Below are positions 31,301 through 45,200 of a DNA stretch of 64,000 bases, one piece after another. Numbering within the stretch: the first letter of the stretch is position 1; the number at the start of each line of letters is the position of its first letter. This DNA is from Norana najaformis (lineage: Eukaryota; Annelida; Clitellata; Crassiclitellata; Hormogastridae). The notes beneath the pieces were generated by a model. It was not told the DNA's origin. It was given only the letters and a program-made list of their open reading frames with translations, and searched no databases. The stretch covers positions 33,829,924 to 33,893,923 of the forward strand of contig OZ029914.1 of assembly GCA_964023275.1 (NCBI GenBank), given 5' to 3'. Made by a program: the position numbers and the translations under genes.

Positions 31301-32099
31301 TATATAAATAATAATAAAATCAAGCAGTAGTTTAGTATACTAAACGACAAGAATAGCATATCATAACACTTAGTGCAATATACATGTATTGATAACCATA
31401 AACAAAGATTTTTATACTTTTTGAATTATTTTGTTTAAGAAGTGTTTGAAAATTGAATTAGTAAAATTTGACTTGTCATTCAGACATGCTGCTTGCAAGC
31501 AAACTGTAGTAAAACAGTGAATATTACGTAAAAATTGGCAAAATTTGTATTCATACCAAGACAGTGGCAAAAATGTGAACATAAATTTGTATTTGTTTGA
31601 CCATTTGAAATATCATTATTTTAGAAATAAAAAATTCATTAGACAACTGTTGAACTGTGCAAAACTGAGGTTAGCATATTCACTAATAACCAACAGCATC
31701 AGTCATTCAGGGCTTAAACTTTAAACACAGGTTTTAATGCAAAACTGTTATTAAACGGCTGTTTTGTGTGCTTGTGACATTCTTAAACTTTCATCTAAAT
31801 GTCATGGTGCCGCAGGTAAAGATTTAAGTTCTGAGGAGCTGGTGTTTTCCAGTTCTAGTCACATGGGTTTCATTATTCTGCCATTACATTGCATTCATGT
31901 TACATCATCTGATAGGAACAGAGAACATTATGCATAGAAGTCCATGAGGTTAGCAACATAATCCTGAATAAATTTCAGTCCTTGTGCAAATAGCAGAAAG
32001 AGATCTTGTTTACTTTAAGCCTTATGCAAGTCCTGATAAATTATTGTTAATCAGCAACTACTACGCCACCAACCAGTGACACACCACACTCAAGCTGCA

Positions 32100-32330
32100 G
32101 TCAGGTCAACACTCATAAGTCAGTCCACCAATAGAGGCAGCCCACGGTGTATGCCCTAACCGAAAAATGGAAGTTGAATCGAGACCAAAATGATGCACTA
32201 GGCTGAGCAGAAAGAACAGATACAGGAAGAGAGTTCCAAAATTTAAGTCCAGTGACTGATGAAAGCTTGTTCAACAAGAAATCTCTAATTTTTAGCACAA
32301 CCAGAGAAAGGAATTGAATATGCTTATGTT
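32100..32330 (-). mobile_element. LINE ORF2 C-terminal remnant
   Basis: The minus strand encodes GLKFWNSLPVSVLSAQ followed by a degraded SFxxxxxxHF stretch, the standard end of LINE reverse-transcriptase ORFs. Upstream domains are absent and downstream sequence decays. It is a sister copy of 22150-22335. Confidence 0.75.
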
Positions 32331-32754
32331 AGAATTACATCTCGGGTCCGGGTTGGCCCAATGGTCGGTCATCAGTCCAGTGCATTTCGCCATCTCCAAG
32401 CCAGCATCAGAATGCCACATGCAACTCTGAGCTGCTTAAAGATGACACAACCAACATATCAGTTGTGTTCAAGACCCCTGCACTTTCATCATTTGACCTA
32501 TATCCTGCTACTCTTCTCAGCTCCTTCATTTGGTTACTGCAAATTAAAGGCACTACCAACTGTCCAAACAAATTAACGTCCCAACTACAGAATGCCTGCT
32601 AACAAACCCATATTAGTTCCCATGCACCAAAACTTTAATTTGAACTTGTCTTCAAATCTCATATTCCCAGCTGTATCTTCCTTATATCTGCACTTTTGCT
32701 TGAAACACATTTCTCGCTTTGCCCTTACGACTGACTTTTGGCCTTGTTACAGGC

Positions 32755-32938
32755 TCCACTTGAGCCCCCTAGCAAACTCCACTATGATGAGTATACTGAC
32801 CATAGTCAGTGGGAAGATCAGGCAGTGAGGAAAAGACTGGCCACCCACTCCCGAGATGATGCCAAGAGTGAAGTTGCAACATTTTATATCCATAGCCACC
32901 TCAGGGCTAGCTTAAAGGACTGCTCTTTTTGTTGCAGG
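32755..32938 (+). mobile_element. SINE body fragment, same family as 5315-5561
   Basis: ccctagcaaactccac, ctgaccatagtcagtgggaa, gactggccacccactcccg and the terminal gctagcttaaaggactgct match the element beside the IAP splice-site array. Confidence 0.65.
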
Positions 32939-35089
32939 ACACTGCTTTAAACCATGCAATTTGCCAATGTTGCTACCTACTTGGATCTAGCAATATATTC
33001 TAGGTATCTGACCATGTCCAAGAAATCCCAGTCAGAAAAAATTACAACTTGGTTTGATATGGCATTGGGCTTGCCTGACATTGCTGAATAGCCAGCTGAG
33101 AACCACATTTCTCTCTATCACAAATAGCAAAGTTAAAATTTTTTTAAATGTAGGTTTTTTAGCAGCTACTTTTTAGATGTTGTTTGTGACAGCTATGACC
33201 TGACCCAAGTCGCTGTGCCTAGAGATCATGAACGATACACCTCTGAGGCTGCATGATCAGTGAAATTCCCACATAATCTGGTTAAGGTGAATATTTATAT
33301 GACTTGGGTCATTTGAATAATAATAAATGCACACAACTTCAAAGTAGTTCACCAAGGGGACAGGTCAAGTTTTTGTTGCAGGGCATCATCAGAGATTTGA
33401 AAATAAAATACTTAGACAACAAAAACCTACAGGACTTTGCTAGCACAGGCAATATACATATACAAAGAACTCATTTTGGACCATTTTATGCTTACGTGCC
33501 ATATGAGCATGTTTCTCGCAAATTAACTTTTCTGACTTTGAGACAGTTACCGGTATCTCAGGCTTGGTCACATATCTAATGAATGCATAATATTACTTTC
33601 CCTACCCAACTTCTTTTAAAACAGTATCAGGAATAGCCCCGACTGATGTCAAAATATGAGCAAGTGTTTGGGAACCTGATCAGAAAGCCAAATCCCTGAA
33701 AAACCAAATGTTGGAATAATTCCTTCTGGGAACTCACATTTCCAATAGCTGGAGATCATATGCTAATACATTTCCAGCAACTGGCATAAATACATATATT
33801 TCAGTTGACATTCATTAACACAAGTGCAGCATTCATTGCTAGACCATTCTGGGCTGCTCTCAAACAAAGCTCTTTGGAAATTGTTATGGTAAGGATAGTA
33901 TTCCACCCAAACATAGCAGAGGGGTTTTTGCACTGCACTTCCCAGATTAAACTGTTTTATATTGGCTTCATGTTGATGAGAAAACAGCTGGATGACCAAA
34001 TTGGCTGTGATATGAAAATGAAAAACGCATCACAGCCATTTTGGCCAACTAAGCTTGTCGGCCACATGTCTGTCCTAATAAGATCAGCTACTTTAACTCG
34101 ACATAACTTAAACTGCATTATATAATTTCTTTTGGGTCATTTTGAAAAACCACAGATGACCAGAGAAGACTGTGATACGATTATGTTTGTTCACACATCA
34201 CAGTCTCTATGGCCGGCTTCAGTCTTTCTTTTCGCCTCCACAGTCGACCGATATCAATTGTTTCCCCACCTGTCTTTCTTATCAGGTTCCTAGCTTTTTG
34301 GTAAAGCATGCAATAATACATGTAAACCATGCAATAATCCAATAAACCATGCAATAATCTTATCTAATCTAAAAATTTCTATAACATCTCATAAGTTTGC
34401 CCAGACGTTATCTTCTTAATTTTAGGGAACCTGGATCGTACTTAGTAATCTATTTCTGGGGTCCGGTCGAAATTCGTTTCGGGATTCGCAACGCATCCTC
34501 ATGATTCAAGCTAACACCCCTCTCGCGTTCTAGCGCCACTCCGTATCAGCATAAATTTTACACCCGTATTCAAAAACCATTAATACTCCAAAATAAAATG
34601 AGTATAAACTAATTAGTTTGTTTTTACTAGGCTAAATTGACAAAACTTCAATGCAATTCGTAACAAACTTCGGCTTTATAAATTAAATCGCTACTCAAAT
34701 TGCACAACATTATCAAAATAAATGAAGCCATACTCTTACAACAGCATTATTAGCTATGCCAAAATAGGCGATAGGCTTAAGAATACAAAACATCATATTC
34801 CATGCATACTTATGCCATATTCCGCACGTGTACTTCTAACCGCTCAATCTATCCGCTCAAACAAATGGCGAAAGGACTTCCCAAGTAGACCACAAAAGAC
34901 TTTCGCCGCAAATTCTAGTCTACCCGCAAAATCACTTATTGTCGCTCACTCTGTCTGCGCTAATTTTATCACTAGCATCGGCGAAACCCTGCAGCTGCAG
35001 AGAAAAGCGCATATTTTTCTCGAAAAAAGTATCTTTCACTGACTAGTCAAACGTGATCATTGTTCGTTTGGCCAGCTCAAAATGACCAC

Positions 35090-35180
35090 CACCACTCTTA
35101 CTGACCACAAAACAAAAGACTATGTTCCCGCGGTTTCCCGCCGCGTGGGATCACGAGGTCAAATAGGGTGTCACCCGTAA
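35090..35180. other. Isolated CpG/G+C-rich patch
   Basis: A patch around cccgcggtttcccgccgcgt (35128-35147) stands out in AT-rich spacer. No gene start is recognised on either strand. It could be the promoter of an unseen non-coding transcript, or the 5' end of a repeat. Confidence 0.35.
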
Positions 35181-35249
35181 TGGATCTCCAGTAAAATACT
35201 CTTCCATAGTTGTGAGTAAGTAGGCGAAAAGTTGATAGATGCACAATAT

Positions 35250-36118
35250 TCGTAACTGTAATTGTAAACTCGAAATCTCTAAAGCGATACTTAAAGGCTA
35301 AGCGCAGGGCACCAGAATATTCACGAGCGCTGTGTCAAGCCAGTGGGGCTGTCCGAAGATGTCATGTCAAGATTCAAGTTCGGTTGTCAGATGATCAGAG
35401 AGGAGCTACAAGGGTGGGTTGTGGTCAAGCTGAAAGAAATGGGAAGGCAGCAAAATCGATGGATCAGGGTGGGATTTCTTGAAAAAAGTGAGATTTCAGT
35501 TATTAATGGAATCCCTGAGGAGCAACAGGTAGAGGGACTTCAGACGATGGGTGAATGATGGGGATAGAGGAACAGAGAATTTGCAAAATTCAGGAGGGAG
35601 ATGGTTCAGGAGTCGAGGTGCAGTGTAGTTTATGGATCGGTTAGAGAACTTACGATGAGTGGTTACAGAGGGATGGGCAGAAGTGAGGTAAGAGGATAAT
35701 GGAGCAGAGCGGTCCGATTGGATGGTAGAGTTTTCGAAGATAAGTAGGTTGGGAAATTTTGAGAGTTATAAGTGAGCGAAAGAACTTTGAAATGAACGCG
35801 TTCCGTGATTTTCGGCCAAAGGAGTGACTTCAGGACAGAAGTGATATGGCGATGCTTGGGTGTCCTGGTGACAACTCAGGCAAGTGAATTTTGGATGAGA
35901 TGGAGACGCTTAATTTGCTAATTAAATGTTTATTCATAGCCGTTGCTATATAAATGTAAACGCAAACGTACACGGTGTGCTATAGGGACCGTATGGCCTC
36001 TAACTTACTCACTTTTCAATTAATTAGTCGGGCGAGGTCCTTCATCACAAGATCCTTGTGTACGAATCGTGCTAGACCGATTTTCAATTCTCTAAAATAA
36101 GCCACGACCGGGACGCGA
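35250..36118 (+). repeat. Most complete copy of a dispersed ~0.87-kb element
   Basis: It starts at taactgtaattgtaaactcg with the taaagcgatacttaaaggc motif. A middle segment follows (cagggaga-type, agaagtgaggtaagag, gtcctggtgacaactcaggc). It ends with gctatagggaccgtatggcc, ttttcaattaattag, gtccttcatcac and a cgtgctagacc block. Partial copies with the same order of blocks are at 7268-7910, 27228-27370, 43552-43625 and 47972-48030. No protein is evident. The element class is unknown. Confidence 0.6.
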
Positions 36119-37472
36119 ACTGAATTTTAAATCAAGGGAGAACTGGTGCAGGTGGGGCAGTATAAGTGTAATAATGCGTTTATAATAGCAACTATTTATA
36201 ATAATAAACCGTAAAAATTCTCGAAAATGCGCCAACTCTCTGACCAATGATTTGCAATTTCTGCTCAGGGCTTGCAAACAACCCTATCCTCAAAGATCTT
36301 AGCTATTCCCACACTTCCTCTTTTGTCTTCATTGCCGCTTCAACTCCATATGTCATCCACTATTACTGTCTGCTATCTATCTTTGGAATTTTGCTCAAAA
36401 CCAATCCGGACAAAATATGCTTTGCCAATTTGTATTGATTATTGCCTGACTAAACTGCATGGTTCTCACTACTTTTGGATGCTGAAGAAATGGGGAGATT
36501 ATGATCATAATCATTGGACTCCCACTAATTCGTGAAGCTAGGCCAGCATTAAAGTCGTATCAAGTGGAAAGATGTATATTCTATCCGGAAAGGTATCCTT
36601 TGCCAGTGAGATTTGGGAACATTGGCGATGTATTGGGATTCTGGTTACTGCCACACAGGCAAGATCACTCTTGAAGGACTGGACATGGTCGATCTGGGTG
36701 GCGGTCATTGTGAGTCAGAGATAGTTCACAATTTTTCACTGTGTAACATATGAAATATTGTGCACTGCAATATATTCTAATAAATCGGTATGGGTAACAT
36801 AAAAAAAACAACTTGAAAGTCCCATAAATGTAGAACCACAGAATGACCCAGAAAAAATTGGTTTTAAGTGAAGCATAAAGCACATCCATAACTACTGAAC
36901 CTGTTGCACTGATCAGTATGAAAACCCTTTAATATTTCATTGAAACTGAAAATTTATCACTGTTGTCTCAAAATTAGTTTGCTTTAAGGACCTTAAATAA
37001 ATTCATTTAACTTTGGAAACGAGTTATGCATTTTAAAACAGAACTACAACTTTAGGTGGCCAAGTAGCTAACGTTGCAGGTATACCTTTGCAACCCAAGT
37101 CCAACTACCTGGTACTATGTCACACACCTTGGTGGCCATTACAGTAGACATGAAAGCCTCCAATTTCCATGCACACAGGACTTTAGACTTTAAATAAATA
37201 AATTAATTAAATTCATTTAACTTTGGAAACGGCAGTTATAAACCGCCTCTAATTCCCAGGACTGCAATTTTTTGTTATGCCCTTAACACTCTTGCCAATT
37301 AGGTTTAACATTTATTATTCAGAAATATTCCAGTTCAATACGAAACAGATTATGCCACTAACATATTTTAAATGTTCAACAAAATAGTTTACTTACATAC
37401 TTGACTACATTTGGCTGATTAATTTGGATAATTCACACTGTCAATCCAAACAGATGATAGAACACCAGGAAC

Positions 37473-37478
37473 TTTATT
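37473..37478 (-). other. Possible poly(A) signal for the Ldh_2 gene
   Basis: The minus strand has AATAAA here, and another at 38342-38347 nearer the stop codon. Either could define the 3' end, and the motif is common by chance in AT-rich DNA. Confidence 0.25.
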
Positions 37479-39204
37479 ATTTTATAACATTATGACATTA
37501 CATGCAAATTTAACAAAAAATGTGGTATAATTCAAAAGCAATGAACACACTTGAAAATACATTTTGTAAATGAACAACCCGTAATACATAATTTCTGAGA
37601 ATAGTCTGTTTAACAGACTCACCAGTGAAGAAAGTTTTCAGAAAAACAGGAAATAACATGACATAAGCAACACAATTTAAACTTAGTTCAGATCCATCTG
37701 AAATTTGTTATTTCTCAATAACTGAAATTTTGAGAATTCCATAACTCTTAAACCAAGTACAGAAACAGCAAGCCAAAACAAGTCGAACTGCATTTCAGCA
37801 ATGTGAACAATTTAGCACCATTTGAAAATGTTCCTGCAGATGCAGTTCTAAACAGCATTACTGGTACTCATCTTGTGTGGCAATACTGTGTTCACACAGA
37901 ACAGCTTCTGAACACAGCAGCATAGTCAATTCATGAGACACGAGCTGAACAAACTTTTTCAACAGGCACTTTCAAGCAAGAGACATCAGAACAGAACATG
38001 AGTAAGAAAAAGTTCTCACAGGCATTCTATTTTAAAAATAGGAAACAAGACAAGACATTTAAGCTTCAGGTAAGAACTAAAACCATAGGATATTATTAAA
38101 TAAAAACCATAGTTATTCACTCCATGCTCAAAATGTGAAAGTTGGCAAGATTCATGACCTCATTAACACTGTGCAAACACCAGATGATTACACCCGCTTA
38201 CAAACTACTCTATACAGATACCAGTAACTGTTATTTTCAAAAATAAAAAAAATTCGCACCAATGTCAACACAAAATCTCTGGCAAGAATAAACTAACAGC
38301 AAGTCAAAACTTCTAATGTATCTGAAAAACTTCCAAAGCTATTTATTAATGCACTTTAATACATTCAAAGAAAAAAGCAGCAAGCCTAGCAATAAAGCCT
38401 CAATAAAGCTGTTTAAAGCTTCAAAGCAGTCCTATATAAACAGCTGTTAATAGGTTGATACACCATGACTAAGTTGTACAATATTATGAAAAATTCTCAC
38501 CTCAGTGACATGACCTTGACCATGAAATGGATCTCAAGTCACTTAATGGTCCTTAAAGGTCATTAAATCAAGTGTCATTTAAAGGTCATTAAAGAACTGC
38601 TTATGCTGCAGATGCTGAATATAGCAAATGTCAATGACTTAACTAATCTCAGCAACTACAATCAATCACTATTACTTTACCCATACATTAAAAACTCATT
38701 TAGAAAATCCACAGCCACAATGTAAGTTGGTCTTGAAAACGTTTTCCCTGAACTTTGCAGTTGAACAAAAAAGGTTTGGAGTGTAGACAGCAAATGGCTG
38801 GACAAATACTTATACTGGCAACTGATGCCCAACCAACCAACACTTAACAAGACTGCCAATAACTGGCAATAAGCCGAATATAATTCACTCAACATATAAT
38901 GCAAACACCATCCTAACATTAACTGGCACAAGCATTGCTTACTGGTTATATGTAATTCACACGCACACACACCTATATATAAAATATATTCATACATTCA
39001 CGGGCATAAATGTTTCTACTGCATGCAGTGCAATAGAAAAAGTTCTAAATAATATCTGAACCATAAAAGAAACAAACATTTAGCTATATGCCCTGGAGCT
39101 GAAACCTTGAGCGTTAGTTCCATTAATGTAATTATGTTTCATAACATGCATGCAGTTTGCACACATGTGTAAAGGCACTTGCCTATGTGAATACCAGATA
39201 CAAC

Positions 39205-42200
39205 TCAATCGACCGTTTTCATCTCTTTGATTTTCAGTCTGTTTGCCATTTTCTCCTAAAAACAAAACACAATTAATGGCTATTTGTTGAAAAAAATCTA
39301 AATCGCAGCACATTAAATAAAAGCAATAAATAGTGAAATATAAATCTAGAATGAAATACCTACAAAATGCTAAAAGCATTACTATTTTTATTTGACTTTA
39401 TAACAGAATACTAGTGTAGTGTTTTCTACGCAATTCTCAGATGTCTTAATCTACTCTTAATTTAACTGCAGGAAATCGAGATGTCGGGAAACTCTATACG
39501 GTGCTGTGGTAAGTTACAACAGTTAACAGCTTATTACTGAAGAAGTCTTATAATCTTTCCTACTTAATGCCATCTGTCCCTGGATTCTGTGTCAAATCAT
39601 CTGCATTAAGATTCAAGAATTTAAAACAAAAACTATAACAACTTAACTGAAATGTCACTCCACAAATCATAAACTATTTTCAAGCAGTACTTCTTGAAAA
39701 AACTTTTGAAATAATTCAGATCACAGACCAAAAAATGGTGTTGGAAACCGATCACCACGTTGGCTGTGAACATAATTTGATTTTAAGAAATAAATTAAAA
39801 GCTTTGTGAAAGTCACATTATTAGTTTTACCAGCAGTATGATGACATTTGGATGGTATCTAATCCCTCCCTCTTTGTCACACTTGGCTATATGCTTCTTC
39901 TCTGGATCTCCAGCCACAAGAATCTCCGTCTCCCCTTCCGCCTGCAAGAATACAATAGCCCCACATAAATAATTTCGACTTCAATAGAGAACTGGAAATG
40001 GGCAGCACTTCTTAGTGGTCCCTCCGTATTATCACTGGTGTTCTTTCAGAACATTCACACTATAGAGACTGGTTTAAATATGACAGTTTTTTCAAAACAT
40101 TTGCATAAAAACATAGACCAAAACCAGGCGCAAAAGCAAAGCTTTAACAGAAGGCATCACTACGCATACCAATTAAATTAAATCAACCTAGCAAAAGTCG
40201 TCATATGAGAAATTAACAGACATGAAAACAAAAACTACATAGCAATACATCATTTACCATATATAATAATTTCCACAAGCTGGCTTGGACAATATCAAGT
40301 TACCACACATGGGGATACTTCTTTCTTCATTCAGTGACCTTCTGATACAGTTCTTTAGAAACTCTTCCGCTTTTCCATGCACTTTCACCTCTATTCATTT
40401 TAGTTGTGTTCAGCAGGAGTAAATTAACACTGACCTTTCCTGATGATCTGCAGATATCAATTAATTCCTGCAATCTGCTTGGAAAACCTGGAGCAAACAT
40501 CTCGGGATTTATTGCTACGAAACACTGACCCTAGAAAAGAAATCACATCCAAGAGTTTATATAATACCTTGAAAAGATTTAAGGTATAAATCAAAGTGCA
40601 CAGTAATACATGTAAAACAAGTTGTGTCACAAACATTATGAAGCAGAAAATGGTTTAGAAGACGGTTTACTTGCAATTTACTTTTGTCTGTTGTCACTTT
40701 TAGCATCCATGTACAATGATTTATCTATAAACCATATTTAAAAACAAAAGTTGCAGAGTACTTGAGAGATAATAATCTAGATAAATAGGCCATCTTCACT
40801 TATCTACATGTGTTGTGCCATATATTATTGTATGCTGCTGGACAGGAAAACAACCATTCCTTTGTGCAATTTGCATGTTTATCTGCACGTTTTGCAAACT
40901 TATATGAACAAGCATAACTTTTTTCACATTTACTTCAACTACTGTCATTTAGAGTCTTAAATTGAAATTTTGCACAGATTTAAGATTCACAGATGTGCAA
41001 CAGTTGAATTTCTTTGTTATATGTAGCATTTTGCATAACTCTTCATTGCTTAGTTCAGACTGATCTCTCATACAAGAGAGTTAATTTAATCTTATTTTCC
41101 AACAATAATCATATCACATACACTGATAAAATTGTATTATCTCCACTACCATTTGTCGACTATCTCAACGAACTATAGCTCATTCTGAAGGCAACTGAAT
41201 GTATAATACACTTGTACTAGTATTTCAAAAGTGGAAAGACATAACATACAATTCATTTTGTGAAAGCCATGCACACATATTCTGCTAGACAAATACATGT
41301 CACATTAACCTTTACAACCAAAGTACAAGAAATCATTTTGCTGAGCACTCCTGTTTTGCAACCACTTTTCATTGCAGTTTGTCCCTCATCACCTTTGTTT
41401 CAATACTAGTCATTTATGCTGTTAAGAACTGATGTTTCTTGCAAAAATATCTTGTGCCTTCAACAATTACACACCAGCATAAAGAGATTTTTCGACTGCA
41501 GTAGTCAACACATCGTATAACCTGACCTTTAGAAAGAATGAAATGATGAACTTTTCTTTCACAACTGTCACTCCCAAAAAACGATTTCAATGACTTCATC
41601 AAAATAAACACTATGCACACAAAAAACAAGAAGTAACAGCAACAAAAACAACTGTCCAAGCATTAGCGGCACTGCACCTGAAGTCAACAGACTAACCAGA
41701 TTGGCAACGCGGTTCGTCTCTTTCCAACGCCTGATTTTTGGTCCAAACTCGGCTCCACCGAGGATGCCACAGAAGATTTCAACGAGCATTGCCAGACCAT
41801 AACCTTTGTATCCACTGCTACGTTCTGAGCCACCAAGCGGCAGAAGACCACCACCGCTGATGACAGCGCTTGGATTGTGAGTCTCCTGCAGAACCAACAG
41901 ATGCTCATACAACGAAGACCAACACAGCACACTTTAGAGAAATGTTTTTGTAAAGTTGCTAACAAGTTTCCAGACGAAAAATCTCTAATGAAAATCCTAG
42001 CAACATAGTTGGTTAAGTAATATAATTAATATATATTATTATATACAATATAATATAGTTAAGTAATATAAATAGTTAGCCAACTACAGGCAATTAGAAG
42101 GTGAGAAGTGAGATTTAAACACTAGATGGCCATAGTACCCTATGCCCTAAGCAGTTCATCTGTTATTTGGCTTCTTTTGAGCCCAGATACGAACTCAGTT

Positions 42201-45200
42201 AAAAATGATTTTATCGACAGGCATCATTCCAGCTCATTCACAGAGATCTTTAGGCATGAATTACAAAATCATCAAAACCAATTATCAGCAAAACTGTTAC
42301 CCCTGTCTTACCTTTCCTTTAGCATCTGCTCCCCAGCCTTTTGGAATTTCTTCCCGTTTGACATCTGCTAACTCAATCTGCAACAGCAATTTGAATATAA
42401 CAAACCTGAAATAAACCATATTAGGGGTATTTTGAGCATTTCAGCATAATGCTTACTCACGTAAAAACAACAAGCAGATGACTTTAAGCAGTTCAATGTT
42501 CCACTGACCGGTCAATTCACTGACCTCTTCAATCAGTTCAGTGAAGTCAATCAACCAAATCATTTAATCAAATAACGAAAACCAAATGAACAAAAGGTCA
42601 CAACAAATAATGGTAGCGCTAAACGAACAAGTCAAATTAGATCTTAGAAAACGATTTTCCAAATCACAATAATATATTATCAATTACACATAAATAACAT
42701 GAGACTAGATTGTACAGAACTGAGATAAATGATTTTAAATCAAAGTAATTCGCATCAATAAAATGCACTTTTAAATACATACCTTGCCAAGAGCAACAGC
42801 CGATGTAGCCATATCAAGGACAAAACTGTCACCATTTACTCCAGGTGCAGCCAAGCTTAGAGGGTTAGTTCCCAAGGTGACCTAGTCAACATATTGAAAA
42901 AAGTAAAATGAGGCATTAGTTATATTAGAGACCTAAACCATTTTTTAAAAATACAGAAATTAAGACTCTGAAACTTAACATCAAATGCAAAATACAACTC
43001 AATGAACTCTTTGTCAATAGCTAGAATCAACAAAATACAAAGAGTTCTTAAACTCAATGAACTCTGTCAAAAGCAAGAATCAACAAAATAAAAAAATTTC
43101 TTAATGTCAATGATCTCTTTGTCAATAGCTAGAATCAATAAGTTCCAAAGCAAACAACAAAACAGCTTAAAATTCCAAAAGACAGACAGAGTAAACAACA
43201 ATTATCAAACTGAATGCGACTAAAGCAAAGAACAACAAAAACAGATAGCTCCTTATACAAGATGACACAAAAGTTTTTGAAAGGCATATGTTTCTTGCTA
43301 CTTTGCAAGAGATGAATACATTTACAAAACAGTTCTCACTGTTCGTCCTCGAGTTGGCAAAACTAGCGGTGATGTGTTTGTGAAGGACATTCCCTAAAAA
43401 CATAAAATTGAGACAAAATTATCAGAACAATCCGCCTCTACTAAGCTGCAGACATTTTCATAAAGTACTTACAATAGAAAATAATCGCATCATTAACTAC
43501 TATATGTTTGCCACTTGTTCATTCATTAAATGTAAAAATTTAGAAGTTTTTCTATAGCAACCGTATGGCCTCGATGCTGCTTATTTTTTAATGAATCAAT
43601 CGGGTGAGATCACTAGGAAAGGAAAATTTCCAAAGCACCCGGAAAAGCTGCTACATTAGTTTTAACAATAATAATTTTAACTAGTGTTTTCATAATTTTT
43701 CAGCTGAGCCATAGACCAAGACACATCTCTTCTACAATTCCAGGTAATACAAACCGGCATAACAGGATAAGCCTATTAACATTTGTTACTGAGCCAACAG
43801 ATCAATGAAGCGCAACTCAAGAAATTTGGCCCAGTCATCAAAAACTACTCCTGCTTAGAATTCACCATGACCAGATCAGGGCAACCACAGGACCTTGTGG
43901 CAGGCACAGTGATGATTCTGAGAAGTACTGATACTTAACTTTTAAGTATGCTGCACAGTGCGCATAGTATACAGCAATTGACATGAATGCAATATTTCAG
44001 TTTGTACTCACCAGGTGACCAATATCACTGGCCTGCAAGCTGTAGAAACCAGCAATACCATAGTGATTTGAGCCTGACAAAAATTATTTAAAAATTAGAA
44101 ATTCAACAGATCTAAATGCAACCGAAATAACAGTACCACATGCACCTTTCTATTTTATAACAACTGATAGTAGTACTAGTTCTGGTTTAACCAGTCACCA
44201 GACACAGAACAGTTAACATTAAAGTTTAATTTCTCTGTTCAGAAACAAATTAATTTTAAAATATAATTCAGTAACTTCAAATGAAAAGCAGTATCTATCA
44301 AAATAACCAAGTTATTTTTCAAACACACTATTTACTATTTCAAACTAACATAAAGCACGGTAAATTTTTCACCATGAGAGGAAATTGATATAAGTAAAAT
44401 GGTTGTTACTTTAATTAAGATATGAATCTACACTGCACATTTTATTTAATTTTTAAATTTATTTTAAGCACTTACAATGCACGAAAAGTGAGTAAATCTG
44501 AATCTACGGTACTGATGAATGTTTGCTAGGGGCTGAGAAGGAGTCAGACAAAGGCCAGAGCAAAATAGTGGGATTAACAAGTGATTTAAGTGAAGGCAGC
44601 GAGTTGGCAAGTCGGGCCTTTGTGGCAGACGATTCCAAATACCAAAAAAAAATACAGCTTACCTTTGGCCACAACAAATCCAATTCCTACATCCTTGGAT
44701 TTTTTCAGAGCAATGTCCATGGAAAAGTTTCCAACCACAGGACCAAGAACGTTCTTTCCATCTACGTAGGCAGTTGCAGCCGTCTCTTTTAGGATCTCTG
44801 GCTCAACGTTGCTCACTGTTATTCCACTCTCAATGTCCTTCACGTACATCTCTGCACCACAAAAGACTTACTTTCACCTTGCAGTAAGAAGCAATGGGAA
44901 TACAGGAACATTTTTAAACACAAAACCAACAAGACCAACATGACCCAACAACACGCTGTTGACCCATGACCAATTGCCTCCAGACCACCTACCACTTGGC
45001 ATCCGTAACCATCAACAATGGATCAATTCAAAATAGGACACAATTCAGAATATGACTTAAAACAATGTTCCTTGAAGCTTGTCCACATGACTGAGCAAGT
45101 CCAGGCTGTAAGGACTGTAACATTAAAATGCCCATAAGATGATGATGACAATGACGATGATGATGATGAAGAAGAAGGTGGTGTTGGTGGTGGTGGTGAT

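Larger units (their letters stand above)
28398..39204. other. Intergenic region between convergent CMIP and Ldh_2 genes
   Basis: The ends are the presumed 3' UTRs of both genes: CMIP from 28398 rightward, Ldh_2 from 39204 leftward. Between them are only retroelement fragments, described separately, and AT-rich sequence. Several open frames of 60-106 codons (for example 33805-34125 and 34722-35042) show no family motif. I see no clear protein gene. Confidence 0.6.

Noticed and set aside
33304-35042. Several 90-106 codon open frames in the desert
   Set aside because: There are no recognisable domains, splice logic or composition change, and lengths are within chance for this much DNA.
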